From NCBI GenBank assembly GCA_001626925.1, contig LUOR01000004.1, forward strand, positions 56,332 to 120,331: a stretch of 64,000 bases of DNA, read 5' to 3'. Numbering within the stretch: position 1 is the first letter of the stretch; the number at the start of each line of letters is the position of its first letter. Positions 18,256 to 28,645 of this stretch are shown one piece after another. Both the position numbers and the translations under genes were made by a program. The DNA is from Moraxellaceae bacterium REDSEA-S32_B1. GTDB taxonomy: Bacteria; Pseudomonadota; Gammaproteobacteria; Pseudomonadales; Moraxellaceae. The notes below the pieces were generated by a model that did not search any database, was not told the DNA's origin, and worked only from the letters and a program-made list of their open reading frames with translations.

Positions 18256-19713
18256 TTAATTACTGGCACGATTGGCAAGGAATTGCATCAAGAGTGGAAC
18301 AGGTCGACCTGTTGCGCCTTTTTGTGCACCTGAAAGCCATGCTGTACCTGCAATGTCCAAATGCGCCCAACGATAGTCACGTGTAAAACGTTGTAAGAAG
18401 CACGCAGCGGTGATCGCACCACCATATGGACCGCCGATATTACCCATATCTGCAAATGGCGAATCAAGCAATTCTTGATAATCATCCAGCACTGGCATAC
18501 GCCAAACACGGTCAAAAGATTGCTCACCCGCATTGATTAATTCTTGAGATAGCGTGTTATCAGGACTAAATAGCCCTGAAAGTACTTTACCCAAAGCCAC
18601 TACGCAAGCGCCTGTTAATGTAGCAATATCAATCACCAGTTCAGGCTCATAACGTGCGATATAGGTCAAGGTGTCGCAAAGCACCAAGCGACCTTCGGCA
18701 TCAGTATTCAACACTTCGACGGTTTGACCGCTCATGGTGGTGACGATATCGCCTGGGCGAGTGGCATGACCTGACGGCATATTTTCCGCACAAGCCAACG
18801 CACCAACCACGTGAATCGGTAATTTACTTTCACATAAAGCACGCATCACACCGAGCACGGTTGCTGCACCGCACATATCGAATTTCATTTCGTCCATAGT
18901 TGCTGCAGGCTTCAGTGAAATACCACCAGTATCAAAGGTCACACCTTTACCAACTAGCACCACAGGTTTTTGTGCTTGCTGAGAATTGTATTCAAGTAAA
19001 ACGACACGTCCTGAACGCTCCGAACCTTTACTCACGGCGAGAAAAGCATTCATGCCGAGGTCAGCCATTTGCTGTTCATTCAGTACCTTCACGTTGAGCA
19101 AGTCTGGAAATTCACCTGCAAGTTTCAAAGCTTCATCAGCCAAATATTCTGGGAAACATACATTGCCAGGGGTATTACCAAGATGGCGTGTGAAGTGCTG
19201 ACCTTTTTGAATGGCTTGGAGCAAAGTTAGTTGTGTGCTATCGAGTGAGGTTTGTTTAGCAAAGAATTGGATATTTTTTAACGTGATTTCTGACTTTTTG
19301 GTTTTGAATTGATCATAGGCATAATTGGCTTGAGTCAGTGCCAAAGCAAATTGGTAATGCAATGTTTCAGGTAAAGTGCTGAGGTCAATCGTAATGGTTT
19401 CAGCGAGTTTTTGCGTGGCTTTAACGATGCTTTGCGCAAGCTTTTGCAGTTTTGTACCATTTAATTGCTCAACATCACCAATGCCAACCACAAATAGTTG
19501 GGGGAAAGCTTCACTTTGCGCATAAACAGGGTGCATTTGATTAATTTTGCCTTCAAATTGGCTGAGTTCTAGCCATTTCTCAAGTGAGATGATTTCACTT
19601 GCGTTGAGTTGCGATGCAATATTTTCGCCATCTTTTGCTTCTTGAATAAGACGAATGACTGGTTGTACTTTAATTTCAGGTAATTTTAGATCGGTTATTA
19701 AGCTTAGTTTCAT
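18256..19713 (-). CDS. pepA: Leucyl aminopeptidase (cytosol aminopeptidase, M17)
   Basis: Dinuclear metal aminopeptidase forming a hexamer; PepA proteins can also act as DNA-binding recombination accessory factors. Metal and catalytic motifs are [24 protein letters not shown] and [10 protein letters not shown]. The start chosen gives [10 protein letters not shown] and 485 residues, close to the Acinetobacter family length. The frame is open 45 codons further upstream, but that extension is not family-like. Divergent from lptF, first gene of the pepA-holC transcript. Confidence 0.95.
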   Translation of the reverse strand: MKLSLITDLKLPEIKVQPVIRLIQEAKDGENIASQLNASEIISLEKWLELSQFEGKINQMHPVYAQSEAFPQLFVVGIGDVEQLNGTKLQKLAQSIVKATQKLAETITIDLSTLPETLHYQFALALTQANYAYDQFKTKKSEITLKNIQFFAKQTSLDSTQLTLLQAIQKGQHFTRHLGNTPGNVCFPEYLADEALKLAGEFPDLLNVKVLNEQQMADLGMNAFLAVSKGSERSGRVVLLEYNSQQAQKPVVLVGKGVTFDTGGISLKPAATMDEMKFDMCGAATVLGVMRALCESKLPIHVVGALACAENMPSGHATRPGDIVTTMSGQTVEVLNTDAEGRLVLCDTLTYIARYEPELVIDIATLTGACVVALGKVLSGLFSPDNTLSQELINAGEQSFDRVWRMPVLDDYQELLDSPFADMGNIGGPYGGAITAACFLQRFTRDYRWAHLDIAGTAWLSGAQKGATGRPVPLLMQFLANRASN

Positions 19714-19906
19714 AAAGTCATCATTATCCTTGGCAGTCATCAGCTTTGATGAGATTTGTGTAAAAGGTGCAACAATATCACCATAATATACCGATTTATT
19801 ACGGCACTGCAAAATAGCACTGGGGCTGACATTCAGGTAAACTAGCACAATTTATGCGTAGTCTGTGGACGCATCGCATGATTCAAAAATTTTTGGGAAT
19901 TTGCAT

Positions 19907-21007
19907 TTGATTATTACTCGATATTTGGTCAAGCAAGTGGTGACAACCTCATCAGTCGTTGTGGCATTGCTGACCTTAGTGATGCTCGGTGGTCGCTTGA
20001 TCAAATACTTTGGTGTTGCTGCGCAAGGGCGTATGGATGCAGGGATTTTATTTAGCATTATTGGTTATCGGTTACCTGAATTTTTGACCTTGATTTTGCC
20101 ATTGGGTTTTTTTGTTGGCTTAATGTTGGTGTTTGGACGTTTGTATGTCGATCACGAGATGGCGGTGCTCAATGGGAGTGGTGTCAGTCGTGGACAGTTG
20201 GGGCGAAAATTATTACCACTTGCTGCAATCATCATGGCATTACATACCGCATTGATGTTATGGATCGCACCGTGGGGTAACCGTTCTTTTGATCATCTCA
20301 CGACGACGCAAGCAGTACGTAGTGGCTTTGATTTAGTGCGCCCCAAAGAATTTATTTCTAGCGGAGTCTATACTATCTATGCAGGTGGTTTGACCGAAGA
20401 TCGGCAGAGTTTAAAAGATATTTTCTTTTATCAAAAAGCGGATAAGGCAGGGCAACCTGATGTGATTATTCTTGCCAAAGAAGCACGTCGTGTCGCTGCG
20501 GAAAACGATCAAGCCAGTATCGTCAATTTGTATCAAGGGCGACGTTATAGCTTTGTTCCTGGGCAACCGAAATATTTACAAGCAGAGTTTGAAAGCTATC
20601 GCTTACGTCTTGAACCTCAAGAAAACGACGAAATTATATCGCAACGCATTGAATCAATGACTATGGCGCAACTTTGGCAGCGCCGTGGACAAAGTGATGT
20701 GATCATGAGTGAGCTAGGTTGGCGTATCTTTGCGCCATTCGTGATTTTGCTCGCATTATTACTTGCTGTGCCGTTGTCAGAGGTCAGTCCACGTCAAGGA
20801 CGTTATTATCGCTTATTCCCTGCAATTATGATCTTTGCCAGTTTGATCGTGGCGCTGATGGCAGTCAAGACACGCATGACCAAAGGCGAGCTGGGGATTT
20901 GGGCGTATCCTGCGATTCTCATGATCTATACAATTGTTGGTTTGTTTTTTGCCAAAAAATATAAACTCACACCTAAAATCAAAAAACGTCTAAGAGGAGC
21001 GACCTAA
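19907..21007 (+). CDS. lptF: LPS export permease LptF
   Basis: Inner-membrane permease subunit of the LptB2FG transporter that extracts lipopolysaccharide/lipooligosaccharide. From TTG 19907 the protein starts at LIITRYLVKQ, where LptF proteins normally begin, giving 366 residues. A GTG at 19865 would add 14 residues and cannot be excluded. Six membrane helices flank a periplasmic beta-jellyroll domain (about residues 120-255). Its last base overlaps the lptG start codon (TAATG), so LptF and LptG are translationally coupled. Confidence 0.94.
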   Translation: MIITRYLVKQVVTTSSVVVALLTLVMLGGRLIKYFGVAAQGRMDAGILFSIIGYRLPEFLTLILPLGFFVGLMLVFGRLYVDHEMAVLNGSGVSRGQLGRKLLPLAAIIMALHTALMLWIAPWGNRSFDHLTTTQAVRSGFDLVRPKEFISSGVYTIYAGGLTEDRQSLKDIFFYQKADKAGQPDVIILAKEARRVAAENDQASIVNLYQGRRYSFVPGQPKYLQAEFESYRLRLEPQENDEIISQRIESMTMAQLWQRRGQSDVIMSELGWRIFAPFVILLALLLAVPLSEVSPRQGRYYRLFPAIMIFASLIVALMAVKTRMTKGELGIWAYPAILMIYTIVGLFFAKKYKLTPKIKKRLRGAT

Positions 21008-22077
21008 TGTTGTCACGTCGTATTCTCGCTCGTCATGTCATTAAAGCAACTGGTGTTGCCATGTTGGGTGCAACCGCAATTTTATTATTATTACAAATGT
21101 TATTCGGCTATCTCGCTGAGCTTGGTGAGCTCAATGAGCATTATAACGCATGGCAAGCTTTTCTCTATATTCTGTGGGATGCGCCGAGCAAACTCCTTGA
21201 GCTATTGCCGATCGGTGCGTTGATTGGTTCGGTTGTCGGCTTGGGGACACTTGCTTCAAACAGCGAGTTGGTGGTGATGCGTGCTTCGGGGGTGAGCCTG
21301 TGGCGCATCGTCGGTTGGGTGATTCGTCCTGCACTATTATTAATCGTCGTGTCTTTTGCGCTCAGTGAATGGGTTATTCCCTATAGCAATGAGCAAGCCA
21401 AAGCCGCACAAAAAGAGAATTATCGTGCGTCGCTTGGTGAGGTGCATGGTTATTGGACACGAGAAGGGCAACGCTTTGTGCATATTGATTATGCCAATGC
21501 AGGCGGACATTTGCGCAATGTTCAAGTGATTGACTTTGATGATAATTATCGCATTGTTTCGACCATTAATGCCGAAGAAGGACAGTTTCAACAAAATCAA
21601 AATTGGACACTTTCAAGGATTCAACAAGTCGATATTTTCCCTCAAGGTCATGCACAGCAAACGACACGAACCGAGGAAAGTTTGCCTTTGGCTCTACAGC
21701 CGAAATATGTGCATATGGTGACAGTGAATCCTGAAGATCTTGCGCCAAGTCAATTGGTCAGCTTTATGAGCTATATGGATGAATATAGCCAAGTGCCGAA
21801 GAAATATGAGCTTGCCTTTTGGAAAAAACTCGCTTCACCACTGGCATTGATTGCTTTGGTGGTGATTGCGTGTTCGTTTATCTTTGGACCTCTACGTCAG
21901 CAGTCGATGGGGTTTCGCTTGGTGATTGCACTATTTGTTGGCTTAGGATTCTATTATTTACAAGACTTCTTGGGCTACGCCAGTTTGATTTATAGTCCAT
22001 CGGCAGCGTGGTTTGTGCTGTTGCCTATTTTTTTGATTTTGGGTGCAGGTGCATTTTTGTTGCATCGGGTGCGTTAA
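21007..22077 (+). CDS. lptG: LPS export permease LptG
   Basis: Partner of LptF in the LptB2FG exporter. The 356 residues have the same layout: three helices, a periplasmic jellyroll domain (about 100-260), then three helices ending in FLLHRVR. Seen are the family segments SELVVMRASGVS and FGPLRQQSMGFRLV. A ribosome site AAGAGGAG lies in the end of lptF. A mobile-element remnant begins 70 bases downstream. Confidence 0.95.
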   Translation: MLSRRILARHVIKATGVAMLGATAILLLLQMLFGYLAELGELNEHYNAWQAFLYILWDAPSKLLELLPIGALIGSVVGLGTLASNSELVVMRASGVSLWRIVGWVIRPALLLIVVSFALSEWVIPYSNEQAKAAQKENYRASLGEVHGYWTREGQRFVHIDYANAGGHLRNVQVIDFDDNYRIVSTINAEEGQFQQNQNWTLSRIQQVDIFPQGHAQQTTRTEESLPLALQPKYVHMVTVNPEDLAPSQLVSFMSYMDEYSQVPKKYELAFWKKLASPLALIALVVIACSFIFGPLRQQSMGFRLVIALFVGLGFYYLQDFLGYASLIYSPSAAWFVLLPIFLILGAGAFLLHRVR

Positions 22078-22147
22078 CGTCAGGTGCTTGCTTGCATTTG
22101 GTAAGTTGGCTCTTGTATCAAAAGACTAATCAGTCGCCAAAGGAATA

Positions 22148-22412
22148 GGGTCTGTTGACATTTTAACCATGCATTGCGTTATAGGCTAAAATCACATAAA
22201 CGAGGTATGAAATGCAGGGAATGGTCACTCCCTTGCCAAGTTTCATAACGAAGTTTATGGCAATTTTAGCCATCACCTTTCAGGACAAGGATGCTTTTTG
22301 ACGCTACGTTGTTAGAAATGAGTTATTTAGAATGCTAAACCGCCTCATTCCTGCCTAGTATCGTCTAAAAAGCATCCGTTGTCGCAAGCATCTGTGAAAT
22401 ATCAACAGACCC
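22148..22412. mobile_element. 265-bp MITE with TA target-site duplication
   Basis: Terminal inverted repeats GGGTCTGTTGACATTT (left) and, reverse-complemented, GGGTCTGTTGATATTT (right) match at 15 of 16 positions and are flanked by TA on both sides. There is no transposase gene. The right half holds an internal imperfect palindrome: GGATGCTTTTTGACG at about 22289 pairs with CGTCTAAAAAGCATCC near 22363. The ends and TA duplication resemble the IS427 group of the IS5 family, so it was probably moved by such a transposase; that parent assignment is inference. Confidence 0.88.
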
Positions 22413-22501
22413 TAGTATTTGGCAGATGAATTTGTTGCAGAAATTGCGTAAAATTACGTCGATAAATGACGATGTAAAGATTAAACAGGTGAGATGAAAC
22501 A

Positions 22502-24046
22502 ATGACGGATGTAGCAACACATAAAATTCCCCACGTTTTGGTGATTATGGATGGCATTGGTCATCGTGAAGCAGTCGAAGATAATGCGTTTTTGGCGGCG
22601 AAAACCCCAAACATTACGGCAATGAAACACAATCATCCACATAGTTTAATCTCAGGCTCTGGCGAAGACGTTGGCTTGCCTGATGGTCAGATGGGAAACT
22701 CTGAAGTTGGGCATATGAATCTTGGCGCAGGGCGTGTGCTCTATCAAGACTTTACTCGGATTACCAAAGACATTCGCACAGGAGACTTCTTTGACCATGC
22801 AGTCTTAGTCGATGCAGTGGAAAAAGCCAAAGCGACAGGTGGTGCAGTACATATCATGGGCTTACTCTCGCAAGGTGGAGTGCATTCTCATGAAGATCAA
22901 ATCGAAGCCATGTGTGAGTTGGCACTGAAACGGGGTGCGACAGTGTATTTACATGCCTTCCTTGATGGTCGTGATACACCGCCAAGAAGTGCTGAGCCAA
23001 GCTTAAAGCGTTTCGATGCTTTATTTGCGCAGTATCCAAATCAAGGGCGTATTGCCACGATGATTGGTCGTTATTTTGCTATGGATCGTGATAATCGTTG
23101 GGATCGTGTGGAGCAGGCTTATCGTCTATTGACCGAAGGCGAAGCGACCCGTGTGGTAAATAGTGCGGTTGATGGCTTAAACCAAGCTTATGCTGCGGAT
23201 GAGACCGATGAATTTGTCAAAGCGACCCGTGTGGGCGATCTCGCAACCATCAATGATGGTGATAGCATCGTCTTTATGAACTTCCGTGCTGACCGTGCAC
23301 GTGAACTGACCCGTGCTTTTGTGGAAAAAGACTTTGCAGGTTTTGAACGCAGAACCCTGCCGAACTTAGCAAAATACGTGATGTTGACCCGTTATCAGGC
23401 GACTATTGACGCACCTGTTGCCTACATGCCTGAAGAGTTGAAAAATTCAATCGGTGAATATTTGTCAAATCTTGGTAAAACCCAATTACGTATCGCTGAA
23501 ACTGAAAAATATGCGCATGTGACTTTCTTCTTTAGTGGCGGTCGAGAAGACGAATATGAAGGTGAAACACGTATTCTGGTTCCTTCTCCGAATGTTGCAA
23601 CGTATGACTTACAGCCTGAAATGAGTGCGTATGAAGTCACAGACAAGCTTGTTGATGCGATTAATTCAGGTGCATATGATCTGCTCATCGTGAATTATGC
23701 CAATGGCGACATGGTTGGTCATACGGGTGTATTTGATGCGGCGGTCAAAGCGGTTGAAGCTGTCGATAGCAGTCTAGGTCGTGTCTATGACGCTGTGATG
23801 GCGAATAAAGGGCATATGATTGTCACTGCCGATCATGGTAATGTCGAGCAAATGCAAGACTACGACAGTGGTCAGGTGCATACGCAACATACCACGGAGC
23901 ACGTGCCATTTATCTATGTCGGACCGACTTCGGCAACGATTGCTGAAAAAGGTATTTTGGCAGATGTGGCACCGACCTTACTGAGCCTGATGAATATTCC
24001 TGTGCCAACAGAAATGCAGGGGCGTAACCTCATCACGCTAACGTGA
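22502..24046 (+). CDS. gpmI: 2,3-bisphosphoglycerate-independent phosphoglycerate mutase
   Basis: Interconverts 3- and 2-phosphoglycerate in glycolysis and gluconeogenesis through a phosphoserine intermediate with two Mn ions. The 514-residue length is standard. Seen are the metal motif IMDGIGH (commonly MDGWG), the catalytic Ser67 in [49 protein letters not shown] and [25 protein letters not shown] ribosome site precedes ATG 22502. The MITE ends 89 bases upstream and may affect its promoter. Confidence 0.97.
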   Translation: MTDVATHKIPHVLVIMDGIGHREAVEDNAFLAAKTPNITAMKHNHPHSLISGSGEDVGLPDGQMGNSEVGHMNLGAGRVLYQDFTRITKDIRTGDFFDHAVLVDAVEKAKATGGAVHIMGLLSQGGVHSHEDQIEAMCELALKRGATVYLHAFLDGRDTPPRSAEPSLKRFDALFAQYPNQGRIATMIGRYFAMDRDNRWDRVEQAYRLLTEGEATRVVNSAVDGLNQAYAADETDEFVKATRVGDLATINDGDSIVFMNFRADRARELTRAFVEKDFAGFERRTLPNLAKYVMLTRYQATIDAPVAYMPEELKNSIGEYLSNLGKTQLRIAETEKYAHVTFFFSGGREDEYEGETRILVPSPNVATYDLQPEMSAYEVTDKLVDAINSGAYDLLIVNYANGDMVGHTGVFDAAVKAVEAVDSSLGRVYDAVMANKGHMIVTADHGNVEQMQDYDSGQVHTQHTTEHVPFIYVGPTSATIAEKGILADVAPTLLSLMNIPVPTEMQGRNLITLT

Positions 24047-24180
24047 TAATTAAAACGTCGCTATAAATGAAAACAATACAGAGAAGTCGATTACATTTTT
24101 GAGTTGATGTGATCGACTTTTAAAGACAATATAAAACAAAGATATAATTTTAATCATTGCTCATCGCATAGGACGCTGAT

Positions 24181-25479
24181 ATGCCCAATACTTCACCACT
24201 GCTTTTGGTTTCACTGATGACAGTGTGTGGTGTGTTGCCAAGCTCTGCATTGTGGGCGCAAAGTGATACAACGCAGAATAATCCTCAGCCTGATACAGTA
24301 CTGAATACAAATTCTAATGATGAGGATTTTCGGACTGCGCCGAGTGATGTGAGTCAAAGCATAGATGATCAGCTCAGTCTTGACGAAGAAGAACTCTCAA
24401 CTCAACCTGACGATGCGAATATCGAAGATATTCCGATTGATCAAATTCGCCAGTTTGTAGAAACATTCCAATTGGTCAAAAAGAACTACGTGGATAATGT
24501 ATCGAATGATCAACTATTCGAGCAGGCGAGTCATGGTCTATTAGAAGGACTTGATCCCTATTCACGCTATCTGAGCAATGAACAATATCAACAACTGATG
24601 CAGTTTACCGAAGGGCAGATTGCAAACATTCCATTTCAGTTAGTTTACGTTCCTGAGCAACATCAATGGCAAATCAGTGGTATCTCCAATGGTTCCGATG
24701 CCTACGAGCTCGGCTTACGTAACGGCGAAGTGGTGGAAAGAATTAATAATAATGCCGTGCAATACTTGGATCAGCGGACGGTGGATAGTTTACTCACGGG
24801 CTCACTTGGCAGTATCGTCAAGTTGAAAATCAAACGTGGTAATCGTTCAGTGGTTGCCGATGTCGTCCGAGATCAACAGCTGAACTATGATGTTGAGCCT
24901 TATCTGACCGATGAGCGTATCTTGGTTTTAAAAATTAAAGCTTTTCAGCAAGATACCGTGCAACAGATTCAACATTTCTTAAATATTTATCAGCAACGTA
25001 CTGCAATTCGTGGTGTGATGATTGATGTGCGAGATAATCCAGGCGGCTTGCTTTCTTCGGCAGTTGAGCTTGCAGATTTATTTTTGGAAGATGGTTTGAT
25101 CGTCAGCACCAAAGGACGTATTGAAGCAACGCAACAATTTCAAGCGCTAGCCAGTCAAGACCCGATCACTTATCCTGTGGCAATCTTGCAAAATCGCTTT
25201 TCAGCATCGGCGGCAGAAGTTTTTGCTGCAGCGCTCAAAGAGAATCAACGTGCAACCATCATTGGTGAAACCAGCTATGGCAAGGGTGCGGTGCAGAAGT
25301 TATTTCCTTTACAACACGGTGCGGTGCAACTGACAGTGTCTCATTACTTTACACCAAATGGTGAAATGATCGAGGGCAAGGGCATTGCAGTCGATCGTAA
25401 ACTGAATATGGATGATCAACAATCAGATCGAGAAATCCAAGATCAAGCAAGCAACTTATTTGATCGCATCATTCCCTAA
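24181..25479 (+). CDS. Periplasmic carboxy-terminal processing protease (S41)
   Basis: Serine protease of the CtpA/Prc family that trims or degrades periplasmic proteins from their C-termini. The 432 residues have a signal peptide (cleavage near ALWAQ, residue 26), a low-complexity Asp/Glu/Gln stretch, a PDZ domain around 145-225, and the S41 core. The Ser-Lys dyad is Ser343 (FSASAAE) and Lys368 (SYGKGAVQ), 25 residues apart as in known CtpA. The PDZ region lacks the usual GIG start. Ribosome site AGGA before ATG 24181. It follows gpmI on the same strand, as in many proteobacteria. Confidence 0.92.
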   Translation: MPNTSPLLLVSLMTVCGVLPSSALWAQSDTTQNNPQPDTVLNTNSNDEDFRTAPSDVSQSIDDQLSLDEEELSTQPDDANIEDIPIDQIRQFVETFQLVKKNYVDNVSNDQLFEQASHGLLEGLDPYSRYLSNEQYQQLMQFTEGQIANIPFQLVYVPEQHQWQISGISNGSDAYELGLRNGEVVERINNNAVQYLDQRTVDSLLTGSLGSIVKLKIKRGNRSVVADVVRDQQLNYDVEPYLTDERILVLKIKAFQQDTVQQIQHFLNIYQQRTAIRGVMIDVRDNPGGLLSSAVELADLFLEDGLIVSTKGRIEATQQFQALASQDPITYPVAILQNRFSASAAEVFAAALKENQRATIIGETSYGKGAVQKLFPLQHGAVQLTVSHYFTPNGEMIEGKGIAVDRKLNMDDQQSDREIQDQASNLFDRIIP

Positions 25480-25503
25480 TCTTTCTCTTGCTACCAAATA
25501 CAC

Positions 25504-25534
25504 AAAAGCCTTTTCTGCGATGAAAAGGCTTTTT
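25504..25534 (+). terminator. Rho-independent terminator after the S41 protease gene
   Basis: AAAAGCCTTTTC-TGCGAT-GAAAAGGCTTTTT is a 12-bp perfect stem followed by T. The A/T symmetry means it may also end pilR transcription coming from the other side. Confidence 0.9.
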
Positions 25535-25568
25535 AATGAGCTAAATAAATGAAAGAGAATATGGTGGG

Positions 25569-27008
25569 TTATTCTTCTTCATCACTATCCAGTTCAAACT
25601 TTTTCAAACGATAACGTAATGATCGAAACGTCATGCCGAGTTTTTTTGCTGCAAGTGTGCGATTCCAATGTGTGGCATCCAGTGCTTGAATAAGTAAGCG
25701 TTTTTCAATTTCTGCCAAATATTCTTCCAGACCTTCTTGTGGAAGTCCTGATTTTCCGAGTTTTGGTAATTCGGGCTGATTCGATGTCGAGCTTTGGGTC
25801 GGCGTGTTTGGACTGATTGACGCAGACTCCACATCAATATCAAGGTTGCTCGCTTGCTGACGTAAGCCTTGGATATGCTCGGTGCGGATGATTTCACCCT
25901 CACACAAAGTGACAGCACGCTCCATCACGTTGCGAAGCTCTCGCACATTGCCTTCGTAATAACCCGTCAGAAGATGCGTTTTTGCGGTATTCGACAATTG
26001 CATTGGATCCAGTTGCCAATCCTGACAAATCTGCTTTAAGAAGTGCTCAGCGAGTATAATGATGTCGTTGCCACGTTCACGAAGTGGCGGAATATTCACT
26101 TCAATAACATGGATACGGAAAAATAAATCTTGGCGGAATACGCCTGTTTGCACCATTTCTGCCAAGTTTTTGTGCGTTGCGCTCAAGATACGAATATCGA
26201 CGCTTATCTCTTGGTCGCTACCCACAGGACGGATTTTTTTCTCTTGAATGGCACGTAACAATTTGACCTGCATGGCGAGTGGTAGGTCAGCGATTTCATC
26301 TAAAAATAAGGTGCCGTTATGCGCCGCTTGAAACAATCCAACTTTGTCTTGATGCGCACCTGTGAAACTGCCCTTTTTATGTCCAAAAAACTCACTTTCC
26401 ATCAACTCTTGTGGAATCGCACCACAGTTGACTGGGACGAAAGGTCCTTCATTACGATTGCTAAGCTGATGAATCAGTCGTGCGACGACTTCTTTTCCTG
26501 TACCTGACTCACCTGAGATATAGACAGGTGCTTGTGAGCGTGAAAGCTTACGAAGCGTACGCTTAAGATTTTGCATCACTTCAGATTGACCAAGCAGTAA
26601 CTGATCTTCAATCTGCAAATCTAATGAAGAAATTGGATTGATATTACTATCTAAGGCGTGTGAGAGTAATGCTTTGAGCTGATTTTGTTGGATGGGTTTG
26701 CTGACAAAATCAAATGCGCCTGCTTTGAGTGCGGCAATCGCAATATCGATACTGCCATAGGCGCTGATCACCGCCACAGGTAAACCTGCATAATGTTGTT
26801 GGATGTGTTCGACAATCTGCAAACCATTGCCATCAGGCAGGTTCAGGTCGGTCAAGCAGACATTGAACGTACGCTCGGCAAGCGCTTGCTTGGCTTGTTG
26901 GACATTTTCCGCGCAAATACTTTCTACGTCTAAACGCTTCAAAGTCATTTGCATCAATGTGCGGATATCTTCTTCATCGTCTACGACTAAGGCAATCGCT
27001 TGCGCCAT
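25569..27008 (-). CDS. pilR: Sigma-54-dependent response regulator PilR
   Basis: NtrC-type activator that with PilS controls pilin transcription. The 479 residues comprise a receiver domain (phosphoacceptor Asp54 in LTDLNLPDG), an AAA+ domain with Walker A GESGTGKE at about 166 and the sigma-54 contact loop GSFTGA at 213-218, and a Fis-type helix-turn-helix at the C-terminus (WNRTLAAKKLGMTFRSLRYRLKK). It follows pilS by 31 bases on the same strand. PilR is favoured over other NtrC-type regulators by the PilS partner. Confidence 0.93.
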   Translation of the reverse strand: MAQAIALVVDDEEDIRTLMQMTLKRLDVESICAENVQQAKQALAERTFNVCLTDLNLPDGNGLQIVEHIQQHYAGLPVAVISAYGSIDIAIAALKAGAFDFVSKPIQQNQLKALLSHALDSNINPISSLDLQIEDQLLLGQSEVMQNLKRTLRKLSRSQAPVYISGESGTGKEVVARLIHQLSNRNEGPFVPVNCGAIPQELMESEFFGHKKGSFTGAHQDKVGLFQAAHNGTLFLDEIADLPLAMQVKLLRAIQEKKIRPVGSDQEISVDIRILSATHKNLAEMVQTGVFRQDLFFRIHVIEVNIPPLRERGNDIIILAEHFLKQICQDWQLDPMQLSNTAKTHLLTGYYEGNVRELRNVMERAVTLCEGEIIRTEHIQGLRQQASNLDIDVESASISPNTPTQSSTSNQPELPKLGKSGLPQEGLEEYLAEIEKRLLIQALDATHWNRTLAAKKLGMTFRSLRYRLKKFELDSDEEE

Positions 27009-27039
27009 CGTGGTTAACCCCTAATATTTCAATATTTTT

Positions 27040-28620
27040 TTAATCTTCCATCAGCGGACATTCTATACGAAAACACGCACCTTGTGTCTGTGGAATATAT
27101 TTCAAATGTGCATGGTTCGCTTCACAGAATGTTTTGGATAGATACAGTCCCAAGCCTGTACCATTGACCGCTGTACTATGAAATGGCTCAAATAAATTTT
27201 GCAGTTGTGCGCTACTGACGCCAGTGCCTTGATCAATCACGTCGATCATGGTGTAGTCGCCGAGTCGATGCGCTTTGATATCAATACGACTGTTCGGAAT
27301 ATGTTGATGTCCGTGACGGATCGCATTGCGAATCAAATTGATTAAGACTAAACGAAGCTGATGCGGGTCAAAATGAATTTCTGTTTTCGCTTCGATAGTC
27401 AGGCGTAGATGCTTTTGCACATCCATCAGGTCTTCACGGATAAAGCCACGTAGCCACGGATACAAGTCAATGTCTTCGGACACGGTTTGATTTTGCCGTG
27501 ACATATTTAAGGTATCTTCAATGATTCGATTGATGCGCTTGCACTGCTTATCAATCATCTCTGTCAACGATTTTAAATCGTCGTCAATATCATCCTCAAG
27601 CAACTCATTGGCTTGGCTAATCGCAGATAGCGGATTGCGAATCTCATGGGCAATACTTGCGGACAATTGCCCTAAAGAGGCTAATTTTAAGCGCTGCACT
27701 TGTTGAGTGATCTTATCCATACTTTCTATGGTAAATAAGGTCAATTGCTGTGTCTGATTGCGTGTAATGATCGGACGATAGTGAATATTTAGCTCAACAC
27801 CGACATCAGCGGTATAAATGAATGTGCCTTTGTAGTTTTGTGCTTTGTGGCGAAGTATCTCTTGCAGTAACTTCTCATCAATATGATGCAAGTCTTTGCT
27901 TCGGAGCAACATATCATTCGGTAGCTGTAACAAGTTTTCCGCAGAACGATTGATGGAAATAATCATGCCTTGCTGATCAAGTACCATAAATCCTGTTTCA
28001 AGTTGCTCAATAATGTTTTGATTAATCTGTTGTAATTGAAAAATCGCAGAACGTTGGGTCGTTGCAACGGATTCAATAAACTTCAATCGACGAATACCAA
28101 TGCGGGCGATGGCATATGTACTTAAGAAAACGAGAGTAATTAAACTGGATGTGCCAATAAAAGCGACATTACCTTCACCAAAAATGCTATAAAAAAACTG
28201 CTGATATACCACCGCAATCACACTGAGCAAGGTAATCATCAAAGCTTTGCGGGCGGACAGCAACATGACTGCTGCGAGCACCAACATCATAAATAGCAAA
28301 ACAATGGCAATATTTGGTCCAGTGCTCAAATACAACACTGCACTCAGATGCAAAAAATCAATGATCAGATAAGCAAAAAGCTGCTGTGAGAGGTAGGCTT
28401 GTTTATATCGAAAAGTCAGGAAATTAAACGCACAGATCAAGACATAGGCAATGCTCAACACCAAATAGGCTTTTGGATGCCGAGCGCCAATGATCAAGTC
28501 GTTCATACTCACCAATAAAATGGCAAGTAACCCCAGTGCAAGAAATAAACGATACCCTGTATATGATGCACCCAAGCGTTTTAGCGTTTCTAACTTATTG
28601 AGTTCTTGTAATTTACTCAT
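27040..28620 (-). CDS. pilS: Two-component sensor histidine kinase PilS
   Basis: Inner-membrane kinase of the PilS type: about six N-terminal membrane helices (residues 22-175), a PAS domain (210-300), a dimerisation/phosphoacceptor region with His325 (SIAHEIRNPL), and a HATPase domain (NLIRNAIRHG, DQGTGV, GTGLGLYLSK). The 526-residue length fits PilS. In related bacteria PilS senses pilin in the membrane and tunes pilA through PilR. First gene of the pair; ATG at 28620. Confidence 0.93.
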   Translation of the reverse strand: MSKLQELNKLETLKRLGASYTGYRLFLALGLLAILLVSMNDLIIGARHPKAYLVLSIAYVLICAFNFLTFRYKQAYLSQQLFAYLIIDFLHLSAVLYLSTGPNIAIVLLFMMLVLAAVMLLSARKALMITLLSVIAVVYQQFFYSIFGEGNVAFIGTSSLITLVFLSTYAIARIGIRRLKFIESVATTQRSAIFQLQQINQNIIEQLETGFMVLDQQGMIISINRSAENLLQLPNDMLLRSKDLHHIDEKLLQEILRHKAQNYKGTFIYTADVGVELNIHYRPIITRNQTQQLTLFTIESMDKITQQVQRLKLASLGQLSASIAHEIRNPLSAISQANELLEDDIDDDLKSLTEMIDKQCKRINRIIEDTLNMSRQNQTVSEDIDLYPWLRGFIREDLMDVQKHLRLTIEAKTEIHFDPHQLRLVLINLIRNAIRHGHQHIPNSRIDIKAHRLGDYTMIDVIDQGTGVSSAQLQNLFEPFHSTAVNGTGLGLYLSKTFCEANHAHLKYIPQTQGACFRIECPLMED

Positions 28621-28645
28621 GGTCAGGAGATAAGGTTGTTTGTTA

